Source of the DNA: Gammaproteobacteria bacterium bin55
Lineage (GTDB): Bacteria; Pseudomonadota; Gammaproteobacteria; Pseudomonadales; Azotimanducaceae
NCBI GenBank assembly: GCA_002238665.1
Contig: MPMU01000002.1
Coordinates: forward strand, 1 to 64,000
Reading direction: 5' to 3'
Length of the DNA: 64,000 nucleotides
Made by a program: the position numbers and the translations under genes. The notes under the pieces were generated by a model. That model had not been told where the DNA came from and searched no databases. It saw nothing but the letters and a program-made list of their open reading frames with translations. Every line of letters starts with the position of its first letter. Position 1 is the stretch's first letter. Shown in pieces: positions 29,096 through 38,669 of the stretch.

Positions 29096-29677
29096 TCAGT
29101 CGGCCAGATCTTGCAGAAGCGAACTTCGAGTACTGTCAGACAGAGATACGGAGTAATTTAACACCGAGTTGTCGATCCCTATCTGGACGGATCCACCATC
29201 CTTAAGAGCTTTTCGGTGTGATGTCGGAAATTCAAAGCGCAGGAAGTGAACAGCGGCCGTCTTGGTTTCGTTCGACCTGTCCATGTCTTCATTAGCAATA
29301 GCGAACAAACGTTCTTGTCCTTCTACATCGACCCAAATGTGATCTTCAATGCCGTGCAGTCGCACTAAGGCTTCCTGCCTCTCAGTCGGATCCTCATACT
29401 CAATGAGCATCGTCGCTTTCCAATTAGTCCCATCTGGAATCAGTTCGTTGTAAGTGTCAATTTCTTCTTGGATGGCATCAGCTTCGAAAATCCGTTCGAC
29501 CCGAAGCATTTCCTGAACTTGATACTGCATTGTGAGATGATCTTCAAAGTGCAAAGACACATGTTCTCCTAACAATACCTGTCTGGCCTTTTTGTGCGAA
29601 ATCACGTTCGCCCTAAAGCTTTCTCGCTCAACTGCATAATCTTCTAGGCTCCACAAATCAGAGCGTTGGAGTTTCAT
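29096..29677 (-). CDS. DUF3501 family protein
   Basis: MKLQRSDLWSLEDYAVERESFRANVISHKKARQVLLGEHVSLHFED; located beside rubrerythrin and the Fe-S protein. Confidence 0.85.
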   Translation of the reverse strand: MKLQRSDLWSLEDYAVERESFRANVISHKKARQVLLGEHVSLHFEDHLTMQYQVQEMLRVERIFEADAIQEEIDTYNELIPDGTNWKATMLIEYEDPTERQEALVRLHGIEDHIWVDVEGQERLFAIANEDMDRSNETKTAAVHFLRFEFPTSHRKALKDGGSVQIGIDNSVLNYSVSLSDSTRSSLLQDLAD

Positions 29678-29679
29678 TG

Positions 29680-31059
29680 CTAACTTAGGCCGTATGCTCG
29701 ACGAACCATGCTGATTGGATGCTCAACCGCCATCTTCTCGTCCAGTCCGTGGGCTATTAGTCGCCCCGCAATAGGACAATCTGAACCAAAAGTATCTGGC
29801 TCACTTTGCGCTAATTGACGAGTGACCGGGCGTGCAATTTTCATGGCCGATGCATAGGTTTCTTTTTTTATGGCATGAGTGCCCCCGTGACCTGAACAGC
29901 GTTCTAGCATCGTCACAGTCGTATCAGGTATTAACGAGAGGAAGGATTTTGTTCTCTGACCGATATTCTGAACTCTCTGATGACAGGCGGCGTGATAGGT
30001 TAGTCGACCTAATGACTCTTTAAACTCGGTGGAGATGATTTCTTGTTTTGACCCATTAAGTAAATACTCGAACGGGTCTACGAACGCAGCTTGCACCTGT
30101 TTTACGTCCTCGTCATCTGAAAATAGCAGGGGTACTTCCTGACGATACATGAGCGTACAAGACGGAACGATGGACATAATCTGAAATCCGGCGTTGACGT
30201 ACTTCAGAAATATCGGAATGTTCTGTTCTTTTCTACCCTTGATCGACTGTATATCCCCAAGTTCAAACTTCGGCATTCCACAACAATGCGCGTCCTGTAT
30301 GATCTCGACGTGAATTCCGTTATGGACGAGGATTTTGACCAAATCTTCAACGACTTGCGGGGAACTAGCGTCTCCATAGCAAGTGACAAATATGGCCACT
30401 CGATCCGATACCCAGTTCTTTGTACTGGCGGTATCTTTGAGCTTTGTCTCAGCGGAATCCTGGTCAGTCTTCTCGTTTGTAAGTGAATCTCCGAGTTTCT
30501 TCAATCGGCGTTTCGCGGTCTTGCCATAGAATCGAGGAATCGGTGCATCCGCATGAACACCGAACATCATTTCACCCAATTTCCTGGTTGGCTTATTCTG
30601 TAACACTAGATTCGCCACACCCGAGATCCCAGGTGTTGAAGCCATTGTGAACAAAGGCTCCGTGCTAGTCAGGATGCGATCTCGAAACTTAGGTTTCTTC
30701 TCTTCTAGATACCGAGCCTTAGCGCGCAACATCAGATGAGGAAAATCCACAGCCCATTCGTGTGGAGGCAAGTAGGGGCACTTGGTCTCAGCACATAGGT
30801 CACACATATAGCACTGTGAGACTACGTCTTTATACGATTCCTTTTCAACGCCATCGATCTCAAACGTATCTGATTCATCAATCAAATCAAATAGAGTGGG
30901 AAATGCATTACAGAGACTGACACATCTTCGACACCCATGACAAATGTCGAAAACTCGCTCTAGTTCTGCATCAACGGAGTCTGGGTCCGTATAGCTTTCC
31001 GATTCCCAGTGAATCGGCGCTCTTTTCGGGGCTTCTAAATTACCTTCTCTAGTAGCCAC
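29680..31059 (-). CDS. GlpC/heterodisulfide-reductase-like (Fe-S)-binding protein
   Basis: CHGCRRCVSLCNAFP and CYMCDLCAETKCPYLPP ferredoxin motifs; Cys-rich CCG-like segments (DAHCCGMPK, ERCSGHGG). Confidence 0.88.
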   Translation of the reverse strand: MATREGNLEAPKRAPIHWESESYTDPDSVDAELERVFDICHGCRRCVSLCNAFPTLFDLIDESDTFEIDGVEKESYKDVVSQCYMCDLCAETKCPYLPPHEWAVDFPHLMLRAKARYLEEKKPKFRDRILTSTEPLFTMASTPGISGVANLVLQNKPTRKLGEMMFGVHADAPIPRFYGKTAKRRLKKLGDSLTNEKTDQDSAETKLKDTASTKNWVSDRVAIFVTCYGDASSPQVVEDLVKILVHNGIHVEIIQDAHCCGMPKFELGDIQSIKGRKEQNIPIFLKYVNAGFQIMSIVPSCTLMYRQEVPLLFSDDEDVKQVQAAFVDPFEYLLNGSKQEIISTEFKESLGRLTYHAACHQRVQNIGQRTKSFLSLIPDTTVTMLERCSGHGGTHAIKKETYASAMKIARPVTRQLAQSEPDTFGSDCPIAGRLIAHGLDEKMAVEHPISMVRRAYGLS

Positions 31060-31124
31060 GAAATTACCTTAGTCCAGAAAGCGGTACCCTTATAGGAATT
31101 GCCAATCAGGTACCGCTAGATTCT

Positions 31125-31553
31125 TTAGGCTAGACCGTCAAGGGCTTTCTGGAATCTATTGGCGTGAGATCTCTCAGCCTTGGCCAACGTTTCAAACCAG
31201 TCGGCGATTTCATCGAATCCCTCGTCTCGAGCTGTTTTTGCCATGCCCGGATACATATCGGTGTATTCGTGAGTTTCCCCAGCGATCGCAGCTTTGAGAT
31301 TGTCATCCGTGGACCCAATCTTCAATCCTGTTGCAGGATCCCCTACCTCCTTGATGTAGTCCAGGTGTCCGTGGGCATGACCAGTCTCACCTTCGGCAGT
31401 AGACCGAAAAACTGCCGCCACATCGTTTTCACCTTCAACGTCCGCTACGCCAGCGAAATACAGATATCGTCGATTTGCCTGCGATTCACCTGCAAACGCG
31501 TCCTTTAAATTCTGAATAGTTTTGCTATCAGCTAAACCCAAAATCTTCTCCAA
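31125..31553 (-). CDS. Rubrerythrin family protein
   Basis: [27 protein letters not shown] ... [12 protein letters not shown], ExxH-type di-iron motifs. Confidence 0.92.
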   Translation of the reverse strand: MEKILGLADSKTIQNLKDAFAGESQANRRYLYFAGVADVEGENDVAAVFRSTAEGETGHAHGHLDYIKEVGDPATGLKIGSTDDNLKAAIAGETHEYTDMYPGMAKTARDEGFDEIADWFETLAKAERSHANRFQKALDGLA

Positions 31554-31832
31554 CTATGTTGTCTCTTTCTGTCAATAATTATAGGAGTTGGTGTAATGCT
31601 GAAGACAGTTATTGGACACAAATCGCCCAGTGAATTCACTTACGCCAGAGTTGTTCTACAAAGACACCTCCCCGTCTATTTTTCACGGAAATCAGCTATT
31701 CCTTCAGCAGTTTGTCTCATTGACCTCCTACATGCTGATAATGCGAAAGACAAGAATAGTTTGAACTAATTCGTTCCCATTTTCTCGAACCACTTCCTGT
31801 GTCCAAGACACCTCTCTTAATCTAGGAGACGA

Positions 31833-33227
31833 GTGACTCCATTTCGTATGCGGTCCAGTTCCATACAGGAACTGGCCGAGCTCGCGAAGCTCGGCTGGCC
31901 GATTGTCGTCACCCAAGTAGCACAAATGACCAATGGCGTGGTTGATGTTGTGCTCACCGGAAACTTCGGCAAAGTCGATCAGGCCGGAGTCGCGCTTGGC
32001 TCTAGTCTCTTTTGGCCGGCTTATTTGCTGATTTCAGGGACGATCATGGCACTGACTCCGACGGTGTCGCAATTACGTGGCGGAGGACGCATTTCCGAGA
32101 CCGGCGCCGTTGCGAGACAAGCAATGTGGATTGCTCTGGTAGGTGCAGTTTTGGCCATTGCAGTTCTATTCAATTCCAGAATCTTTTTCGACTTTGTTGG
32201 TGTTGACCCAGTTGCCATTCCCGTAGCGGTGTCGTATTTACAGATCCAGTGCATTGCGCTCTTACCACTGTTTCTGTTCTCCTGTTTTAGGAGCCTTTTT
32301 GAAGGCATGGCGATGACTCGTCCAGCAATGTACATTGCCATCATTGGTCTATCTGTAAAAATCCCTCTCACATACCTGTTCGTATTCGGCGGCTTTGGTT
32401 TCGAAGCCATGGGTGGACCTGGTTGTGCTGTCGCAACTTCATTCGTAGTCTGGGTCCAACTTGCATGCATCGTCTTTGCTGCACTGGTCACTAAGGTTCG
32501 GAATAGTCAGGTTTTCTCCCGTTTTGATTGGCCAGATTTTCGTACGTGCTGGAATCTAGTACGTCTGGGTATGCCTATCGGCTTGGGAATCTTTCTCGAA
32601 ACTTCGTTCTTTGCCTCAGTCACATTGCTGGCAGGTAAATTGGGAGTCGATGCAACTTCAGCTCACCAAAGCGCCATGAGCATCGCTAGTGTGGCGTTTA
32701 TGTTCCCACTGGCGTTTGGATTTTCATCCACCATTCGCATTTCTGCACAAGTAGGTGCACGAAAATACCAGGGAGCTCGTATCACTGTAAAAGTGATTGT
32801 TTCATGCGCAGTCTGGTTCGGACTATTGATGGCGCTCCTCATCTACTTCTCCAGATTACCGCTCGCCGGACTGTATTCGACCGATCTCAGTGTTGTCCAA
32901 TTGATTGCCTCGTTACTGGTATATGGTGCACTGTTTCAGCTGTTTGATGCCACACAGGCAACCATGCAAGGAGCTTTGCGAGGATACAAGGACACTACCG
33001 TTCCCGCACTCATGGTCTTAGTGTCTTTCTGGGGAATTGGCTTGCCGGTCGGATGGATTTCTGCGTTTGGTGGCCTAGGATTTCAAGGAGTTGGCGTACA
33101 CGGCTTGTACTATGGTTTAGTTTTAAGCCTGATTGTCGTTGCGATTGGTCTCGGAACTCGGTTGTATTACTTTTCAAGAAATTTCGTTATCGATCCAAAC
33201 TTCCGCGTGGCTCATCTCAAACCTTAA
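31833..33227 (+). CDS. MATE family efflux transporter
   Basis: About 12 TM segments; LAKLGWPIVVTQVAQMTNGVVDVVLTGNFG; GTG start. Confidence 0.92.
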   Translation: MTPFRMRSSSIQELAELAKLGWPIVVTQVAQMTNGVVDVVLTGNFGKVDQAGVALGSSLFWPAYLLISGTIMALTPTVSQLRGGGRISETGAVARQAMWIALVGAVLAIAVLFNSRIFFDFVGVDPVAIPVAVSYLQIQCIALLPLFLFSCFRSLFEGMAMTRPAMYIAIIGLSVKIPLTYLFVFGGFGFEAMGGPGCAVATSFVVWVQLACIVFAALVTKVRNSQVFSRFDWPDFRTCWNLVRLGMPIGLGIFLETSFFASVTLLAGKLGVDATSAHQSAMSIASVAFMFPLAFGFSSTIRISAQVGARKYQGARITVKVIVSCAVWFGLLMALLIYFSRLPLAGLYSTDLSVVQLIASLLVYGALFQLFDATQATMQGALRGYKDTTVPALMVLVSFWGIGLPVGWISAFGGLGFQGVGVHGLYYGLVLSLIVVAIGLGTRLYYFSRNFVIDPNFRVAHLKP

Positions 33228-33235
33228 TCTCAATC

Positions 33236-33961
33236 ATGATCGTAGAACTAGAACAAAACAATGGGGTTGCAGAAATAGTTCTGAACCATCCCAAAACTCG
33301 TAATGCCATCACCGGCCCGATGGGAATGGCACTGGCAGATGCTCTTAATTCAGCGAGTAAAGATGAGCAAACTAAGTGTGTATTGCTCCGCGGTGCAGAA
33401 GGAGCTTTCTGTTCAGGGCTTAACTTGAAGGAATTCAATGCGGAACCACCGCCACCTTGGCTTAAGGACTTTGGCAAGATTTGGCGAAACGCACACTTGG
33501 CACTATTCAATTGCCCTAAACCCATTGTTGTTGCGCTTGAGAAGTTTGCGATCAATGGTGGTGCTGCGCTAGCCCTAGCTGGTGATCTATTGGTCGTCGG
33601 TGAAGATTCGTACCTGCAAGTGGGTGAAGTGCGCCAAGGTATGGCTGCACCCTATAACATGGCATGGTTGCGGCTGCGTTTTAGCGAGTACATTGCGGCC
33701 CAACTGACTATTTCTGGACGCAGGTATACTGGCGCGGAGCTACTCAATAAAGGCATCGCCTATGCTGCTCCGTCGACATCCGACACTGTGAGTGCAGCAC
33801 GAGAAATCTGTGCAGAATTGGCTTCATTTCCGCGCGACGCACTTCAGCGAATCAAGACAGTCATGTGTGCTTACCGACCCGAAGATGGGTCTGCTTGGTT
33901 CGATCAAGCAACCGCGAACTCTTCTAATAGCGTAAAACCGAGCAAAGTTATAGGTGGGTGA
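33236..33961 (+). CDS. Enoyl-CoA hydratase/isomerase (crotonase) family protein
   Basis: MIVELEQNNGVAEIVLNHPKTRNAITGPM...RGAEGAFCSGLNLKEF; ATG at 33236 preferred over the tracked 33053, which lies inside the MATE gene. Confidence 0.9.
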   Translation: MIVELEQNNGVAEIVLNHPKTRNAITGPMGMALADALNSASKDEQTKCVLLRGAEGAFCSGLNLKEFNAEPPPPWLKDFGKIWRNAHLALFNCPKPIVVALEKFAINGGAALALAGDLLVVGEDSYLQVGEVRQGMAAPYNMAWLRLRFSEYIAAQLTISGRRYTGAELLNKGIAYAAPSTSDTVSAAREICAELASFPRDALQRIKTVMCAYRPEDGSAWFDQATANSSNSVKPSKVIGG

Positions 33962-34020
33962 TTTCTTCTGGTATAGCTTTTGTATGTAATTTGAATTACG
34001 ACACTTAATCGAACTAAGTT

Positions 34021-35130
34021 GTGATTCAAGCTAAAGTACACATTGCCATGAAATTTCTCCTGAAAGTAGCTCGTCTATCCATTGTTTGTCTGCTTGTTGC
34101 AACTATTTCATTCGTCGCGTTGTCCGGTTGTAGCGACTCGACGCAGAATAGCGAGGACACCACCTCACAAGTAGAAGGCAATCCAAAACTCAACTGGGAT
34201 GTGTCACTGTGGGGAAAGCCTCGAGCAGGCACCGAAATTGCTGAGGCACTCGCTAGAGAACTTCATACGGGTACGGATGGTGCGTGGCAACTGAATCTGC
34301 ACTATGGGGAAGCACTCTCGAAAGCTAGAGAAAACCTAGATGGATTAGCTATCGGTGCATTTGAATCCGCACTATTCTGCAATTTTTACCATCCACAGAA
34401 AACCCCTGCCTTAATGGTTCTGACGATGCCTTTCCTCCCTATGGAGAATTGGGAAAACAATCGAAAGGTCAGAGAGGCTGTTTACGCACATCCCGATGTT
34501 GTGAATGAACTCAAACAATGGGGTGCGATGATCTATACATCCACATTTCTACCTCAGTACGAATTCATGGGTCGGGGTAGTTCACCGGAGAGCATTGACG
34601 ACTGGAAAGGACTGACCGTTCGGGTCGGTGGTGGCATGGGTGATGCGATGCTGAGATTAGGAGCAACACCTACAAGTTCGACAGCCACTGAGGTTTATAC
34701 TGGAGTGCAACAAGGCACGATGAATGCAGCCGCGTTTCCATTTACTTACGGGCATGTGTCTTATCGAATCCACGAAGTTTCTACTTGGTTCACAGGTAAC
34801 CTAGCACCAGGTAGCGCTGACTGTGCCTTGGCTTTCTCCATTTCAGCTTATGAATCCCTGCCTGCTCAGTATCAAGAATTACTGGAGTCAGTAAAGAATA
34901 AAGTCATTGACGCGCAGGTCCAGGCATATGTCGAAGTCGACAAAATCAATCTTGCCCTTCTCAGAGAGACTTTGAGTGAAGTCACATACACTGAAGAGGA
35001 AAGAAATGCAATCAGAGAAGTTGCCGGAAAACCGGTTATTGACGAATGGATCACTGCGAATCAGGATAAATTCGATGCCAGGGGTTTGGTAGATGCCATT
35101 TACACGTCAGTCGGACATTCCTTCGAGTAG
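34021..35130 (+). CDS. TRAP transporter substrate-binding protein (DctP family), predicted lipoprotein
   Basis: LSGCS lipobox; KGLTVRVGGGMGDAMLRLGATPTSSTATEVYTGVQQGTMNAAAFPF. True start may be the internal ATG at 34048. Confidence 0.9.
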   Translation: MIQAKVHIAMKFLLKVARLSIVCLLVATISFVALSGCSDSTQNSEDTTSQVEGNPKLNWDVSLWGKPRAGTEIAEALARELHTGTDGAWQLNLHYGEALSKARENLDGLAIGAFESALFCNFYHPQKTPALMVLTMPFLPMENWENNRKVREAVYAHPDVVNELKQWGAMIYTSTFLPQYEFMGRGSSPESIDDWKGLTVRVGGGMGDAMLRLGATPTSSTATEVYTGVQQGTMNAAAFPFTYGHVSYRIHEVSTWFTGNLAPGSADCALAFSISAYESLPAQYQELLESVKNKVIDAQVQAYVEVDKINLALLRETLSEVTYTEEERNAIREVAGKPVIDEWITANQDKFDARGLVDAIYTSVGHSFE

Positions 35131-35146
35131 CAACTGACCATTTTCA

Positions 35147-35770
35147 ATGGACGAACCGAATCTTGTGGCTGACCGTTTTGGACAGATTCTTGGAGTCGTA
35201 GATCGCGCACTGAGTCACTTTGAGAATGTGCTAAACCTTGTCGCCGGATTACTCATTGCAGGACTGATGTTCTTCGGTGTCGTTCAGATCGTGATGCGCA
35301 CCGCATTCAACGCACCCATCTTCGGCTACATTGATATTGTTGAACTATCCATGGTGGGATTTGCAGTCCTAGCAATTTCCTACGTTCAGCGTGAAGGTGG
35401 CCACGTCCGCATGGAACTACTGGTATCAAAACTGAAGGGACGATGGCTGTGGTTCGTTGAACTCCTGAGTTCTCTAGTCTCGATATTTATCGTCGCGGTG
35501 TTGATTCCCTATTCGTATCAGCACTTTCAGCGCGCATTTAACATCGGCGATAGCACTATTGACATTGAGCTAGCCACCTGGCCAGCGAAGTTAGTCGTTC
35601 CTTTTGCACTGACTGTTCTGTTGGTGCGACTGGTAGTCCAGGTGGCTGGGTATTTCAGACTACTACTTTCACCAAACCTGAACCCGGTTGCCATTCCGTT
35701 ATTGAAAGACGTTGATACTCAAGCACAGGAGGAAATAGCATTGTCTTCCTCCCCGGATGTGAAGTCTTAA
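35147..35770 (+). CDS. TRAP transporter small permease (DctQ)
   Basis: Four-TM protein between DctP- and DctM-like genes; FGVVQIVMRTAFNAPIFGYIDIVELSM. Confidence 0.9.
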   Translation: MDEPNLVADRFGQILGVVDRALSHFENVLNLVAGLLIAGLMFFGVVQIVMRTAFNAPIFGYIDIVELSMVGFAVLAISYVQREGGHVRMELLVSKLKGRWLWFVELLSSLVSIFIVAVLIPYSYQHFQRAFNIGDSTIDIELATWPAKLVVPFALTVLLVRLVVQVAGYFRLLLSPNLNPVAIPLLKDVDTQAQEEIALSSSPDVKS

Positions 35771-37125
35771 TGCCGGACGATCCTCTTCTTATCGGGATCT
35801 GCGGTCTATTTCTGCTGGTCGCGTTGGTAGTTTTAGGTGTCCGAGTCTATATCGCGGCAGCGATCAGTGGATTTCTAGGACTGTTGTGGCTCAAAGGCTG
35901 GTCTGTCGCGGCTGCTATCGCAGGAACCATTCCCCACTCAAAAACGGTTACCTACCCATTATCCGTACTACCGCTTTTCATTCTCATCGGATTCTTGGCC
36001 TTCCATACTGGACTGACCACCCGACTCTTTGAAGCAGCGCGACGATGGTTCGGTTGGGTGCCTGGCGGCTTGGCGGTGTCCACAGTGTTTGCGAGTGCAG
36101 GATTTGCTGCAGTATCAGGCGCATCTACTGCGACGGCTGCTGTATTTTCACGAATTGCGATCCCAGACATGCTGAAAAATAAGTACAGCAGTAGGTTAAC
36201 AGCGGGAGTTATTGCGGCAGGCGGTACATTGGCTTCTTTGATTCCACCATCTGCGATTTTGGTGATCTACGCAATCATCGTTGAGGAATCAGTTGGCAAA
36301 CTGCTTCTCGCTGGACTGATACCAGGACTCGTCTCGGTTGCCATTTACACGCTTTTGATTGTCGCGCTCTGTTCCGTCAGAAAAGATCAAGGCGAGTCGA
36401 TCAAAGGCTTTTCCTGGAAAGAAAGGTTCAAGAGCGTACCAGGGACCATTCCAATTTTCCTTGTGGTCGGCATTATTTTTGGTGCTCTGTATACCGGGGT
36501 AGCCACTCCTACAGAAGCAGGCGCGCTGGGTGCATTAGTCGTATTTTCGATGTACGTGGTACGCGCCATTCAGGAACGATCCTTGTCATCCTTCAAGGAG
36601 AACCTAAAAAACTCCCTGTTTGAAACCGCCAAACTGACGGTAATGATCTTCACATTGATTTGGGGTGTCTTCCTATTCGTCCGTTTCCTCGGCTTCGCTG
36701 GATTGCCAACGGTCTTCGCTGATTGGGTCGTAAGTCTTGATTATTCGCCATTGTTGATCATGGTCTTCATACTGCTTGCCTATGCTGTCCTTGGCATGTT
36801 CATGGATGCGATCGGCATGCTGGTTTTAACGTTGCCGGTGGTCTTCCCGGCAGTGATCGCCTTGGGATACGACCCTATTTGGTTTGGCATCGTGGTGGTG
36901 AAAATGGCAGAAATATGTCTGATTACACCACCCATCGGACTGAACTGTTTTGTCGTGGCTGGTGTTTCTAGGGAACTCACGGATGCTCAAGGCCGAAGTC
37001 TGGCGATCCCGCTTCAGGATGTCTTCCGAGGCATAGGACCATTCTTTGTGGCTGATGTCGCGACGGTTGCAGTGCTGCTTCTGTACCCGGAATTCGTACT
37101 TTGGCTACCAAACACTATCGGTTGA
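35770..37125 (+). CDS. TRAP transporter large permease (DctM)
   Basis: SGASTATAAVFSRIAIPDMLKNKYSSRLTAGVIAAGGTLASLIPPSAILVIYAI; LITPPIGLNCFVVAGV. Confidence 0.96.
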   Translation: MPDDPLLIGICGLFLLVALVVLGVRVYIAAAISGFLGLLWLKGWSVAAAIAGTIPHSKTVTYPLSVLPLFILIGFLAFHTGLTTRLFEAARRWFGWVPGGLAVSTVFASAGFAAVSGASTATAAVFSRIAIPDMLKNKYSSRLTAGVIAAGGTLASLIPPSAILVIYAIIVEESVGKLLLAGLIPGLVSVAIYTLLIVALCSVRKDQGESIKGFSWKERFKSVPGTIPIFLVVGIIFGALYTGVATPTEAGALGALVVFSMYVVRAIQERSLSSFKENLKNSLFETAKLTVMIFTLIWGVFLFVRFLGFAGLPTVFADWVVSLDYSPLLIMVFILLAYAVLGMFMDAIGMLVLTLPVVFPAVIALGYDPIWFGIVVVKMAEICLITPPIGLNCFVVAGVSRELTDAQGRSLAIPLQDVFRGIGPFFVADVATVAVLLLYPEFVLWLPNTIG

Positions 37126-37373
37126 GAACAATCTTTAAGTATACTTATGTACATATTAAATAGTCGTTATTGAGGTTATTCACCCTGACACACAAGACAA
37201 TGAATGCACTCATTCAGAATAAGCAAGCTACACATACAAATGGAAGGTCGCTCCTATCTTCATTCCCGCTCTATATTTTTTGTATAACTAAATTGCAGTC
37301 GCCAGTGCTTTTAAGTACTTTCCTCTGCTACAGAGTACATTGCTCGATATGCACAAAGAAAGGCAATTAGGTT

Positions 37374-37838
37374 GTGATGCCACTACTACGGAAGTACAAA
37401 TTCGATCTTCACGCACATATTTACAGGTGCGAGGCGAATTACTATCGTATGGTCCAGCTACTGAGCCAAAATCGCCGTTACGAAATGTACAGCAGGTCTA
37501 TAGAGATTGATGGGCACAAATTCGAACTCAGATTTGAAGTCCATCGGGAAGGAAAATTCTCGACGATCGTCGATTTACGTCAACAGAATCCAGTAGGAGT
37601 CCCAGAACTAGAAATGAAGGTTCTGGTCTGTCATGACGTGCGAACGGCAGAAGTATTGAAGTATCAAGGACACAAACGATTTAAGGTCGTATACGCCTAT
37701 CCCAATCCTGAGATGTACTTACCCAATGAAAAAGACAGAGTCAACGATTTCTTATCCGAACTCTTAACCAATTGTCTGACCCACGGATTGGCCAGCCAAC
37801 GAGAAATGGAAGAAATGGGAGTATTTGATTCCCGCTGA
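37374..37838 (+). CDS. DUF1249 (YqiB-like) protein
   Basis: YEANYYRMVQLLS-type N-terminus, EMKVLVCHDVRTAEVLKYQ, YPNPEMYLPNEKDRVNDFLSELL; upstream of cpdA. Confidence 0.85.
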   Translation: MMPLLRKYKFDLHAHIYRCEANYYRMVQLLSQNRRYEMYSRSIEIDGHKFELRFEVHREGKFSTIVDLRQQNPVGVPELEMKVLVCHDVRTAEVLKYQGHKRFKVVYAYPNPEMYLPNEKDRVNDFLSELLTNCLTHGLASQREMEEMGVFDSR

Positions 37839-37895
37839 ACCAAGGATGGTTACACGGCGTTGAGCACTATTAGCAAAGCAAAAGAGTGATTTAGA

Positions 37896-38633
37896 ATGGG
37901 TGATCCACTAAAGGTCTTGCAGATTACCGATTCTCATCTCTATTCGGATCGCAATGCGGTTAAAAATGGTGTGAATCCATTCAACTCACTACAGGATGTG
38001 CTTGTATCTGCATTGGCAGAGTACCAGCCTGATGCCGTGGTGCATACCGGTGATCTCGCAGACGAAGCGATAGAGCAAACGTATGCGATGTTTCTTGAAT
38101 TTCTGCAGAGTCATACACGTGCACCGTTAGTTTGCACACCGGGTAACCATGATTTGGAAGTCGCGTTTCACAATGTGTGTCCCGCAGAAGACCTGCAAGT
38201 AGGTGAGTGGCGGATCACGACGGTCGATTCGCATGTAGATAACGAGGTCGCGGGTCACATTACTCAACCACATTTGGAACTTTTGGAAAGGAAATTACAC
38301 CAACACGATGGATTTACGCTTGTCGCCACGCACCACCCGCCGGTGCCTATCGGAGTTGCTTGGATAGATGCCCATTGCATCGATAATGGCGAGAAATTAA
38401 TGCAACTTTGCGCTGCAAACTCGCATGTAAGAGGACTGACCTGTGGTCATGTTCACCAAGCCTTTGAGCAATCGAATAAGCAATTTGAACTCATGACCAC
38501 GCCTTCCACATGTTGGCAATTTAGCGAAGATTCCGATACCTTTGGATTTTCCACGAAAACACCAGGTTGGCGCTGGATTTTCCTTTATGAATCAGGAGAC
38601 ATTTCTTCACAAGTAAACCGATTATCGGATTAA
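37896..38633 (+). CDS. cpdA: 3',5'-cyclic-AMP phosphodiesterase
   Basis: LQITDSHLY, HTGDLAD, CTPGNHD, THHPP, CGHVHQ calcineurin-like metal motifs; between yqiB-like and parE. Confidence 0.9.
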   Translation: MGDPLKVLQITDSHLYSDRNAVKNGVNPFNSLQDVLVSALAEYQPDAVVHTGDLADEAIEQTYAMFLEFLQSHTRAPLVCTPGNHDLEVAFHNVCPAEDLQVGEWRITTVDSHVDNEVAGHITQPHLELLERKLHQHDGFTLVATHHPPVPIGVAWIDAHCIDNGEKLMQLCAANSHVRGLTCGHVHQAFEQSNKQFELMTTPSTCWQFSEDSDTFGFSTKTPGWRWIFLYESGDISSQVNRLSD

Positions 38634-38669
38634 CACTTAGCTAATCAAGATTCACGGACGAAGACGATT

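Noticed and set aside
32021-32491. 156-aa minus-strand ORF inside the MATE gene
   Set aside because: Antisense shadow of a clear transmembrane transporter.
31833-33227. MATE transporter as RiPP exporter or immunity gene
   Set aside because: Separated from the RiPP operon by the rubrerythrin/DUF3501 genes and on the opposite strand; dedicated NHLM exporters already present.
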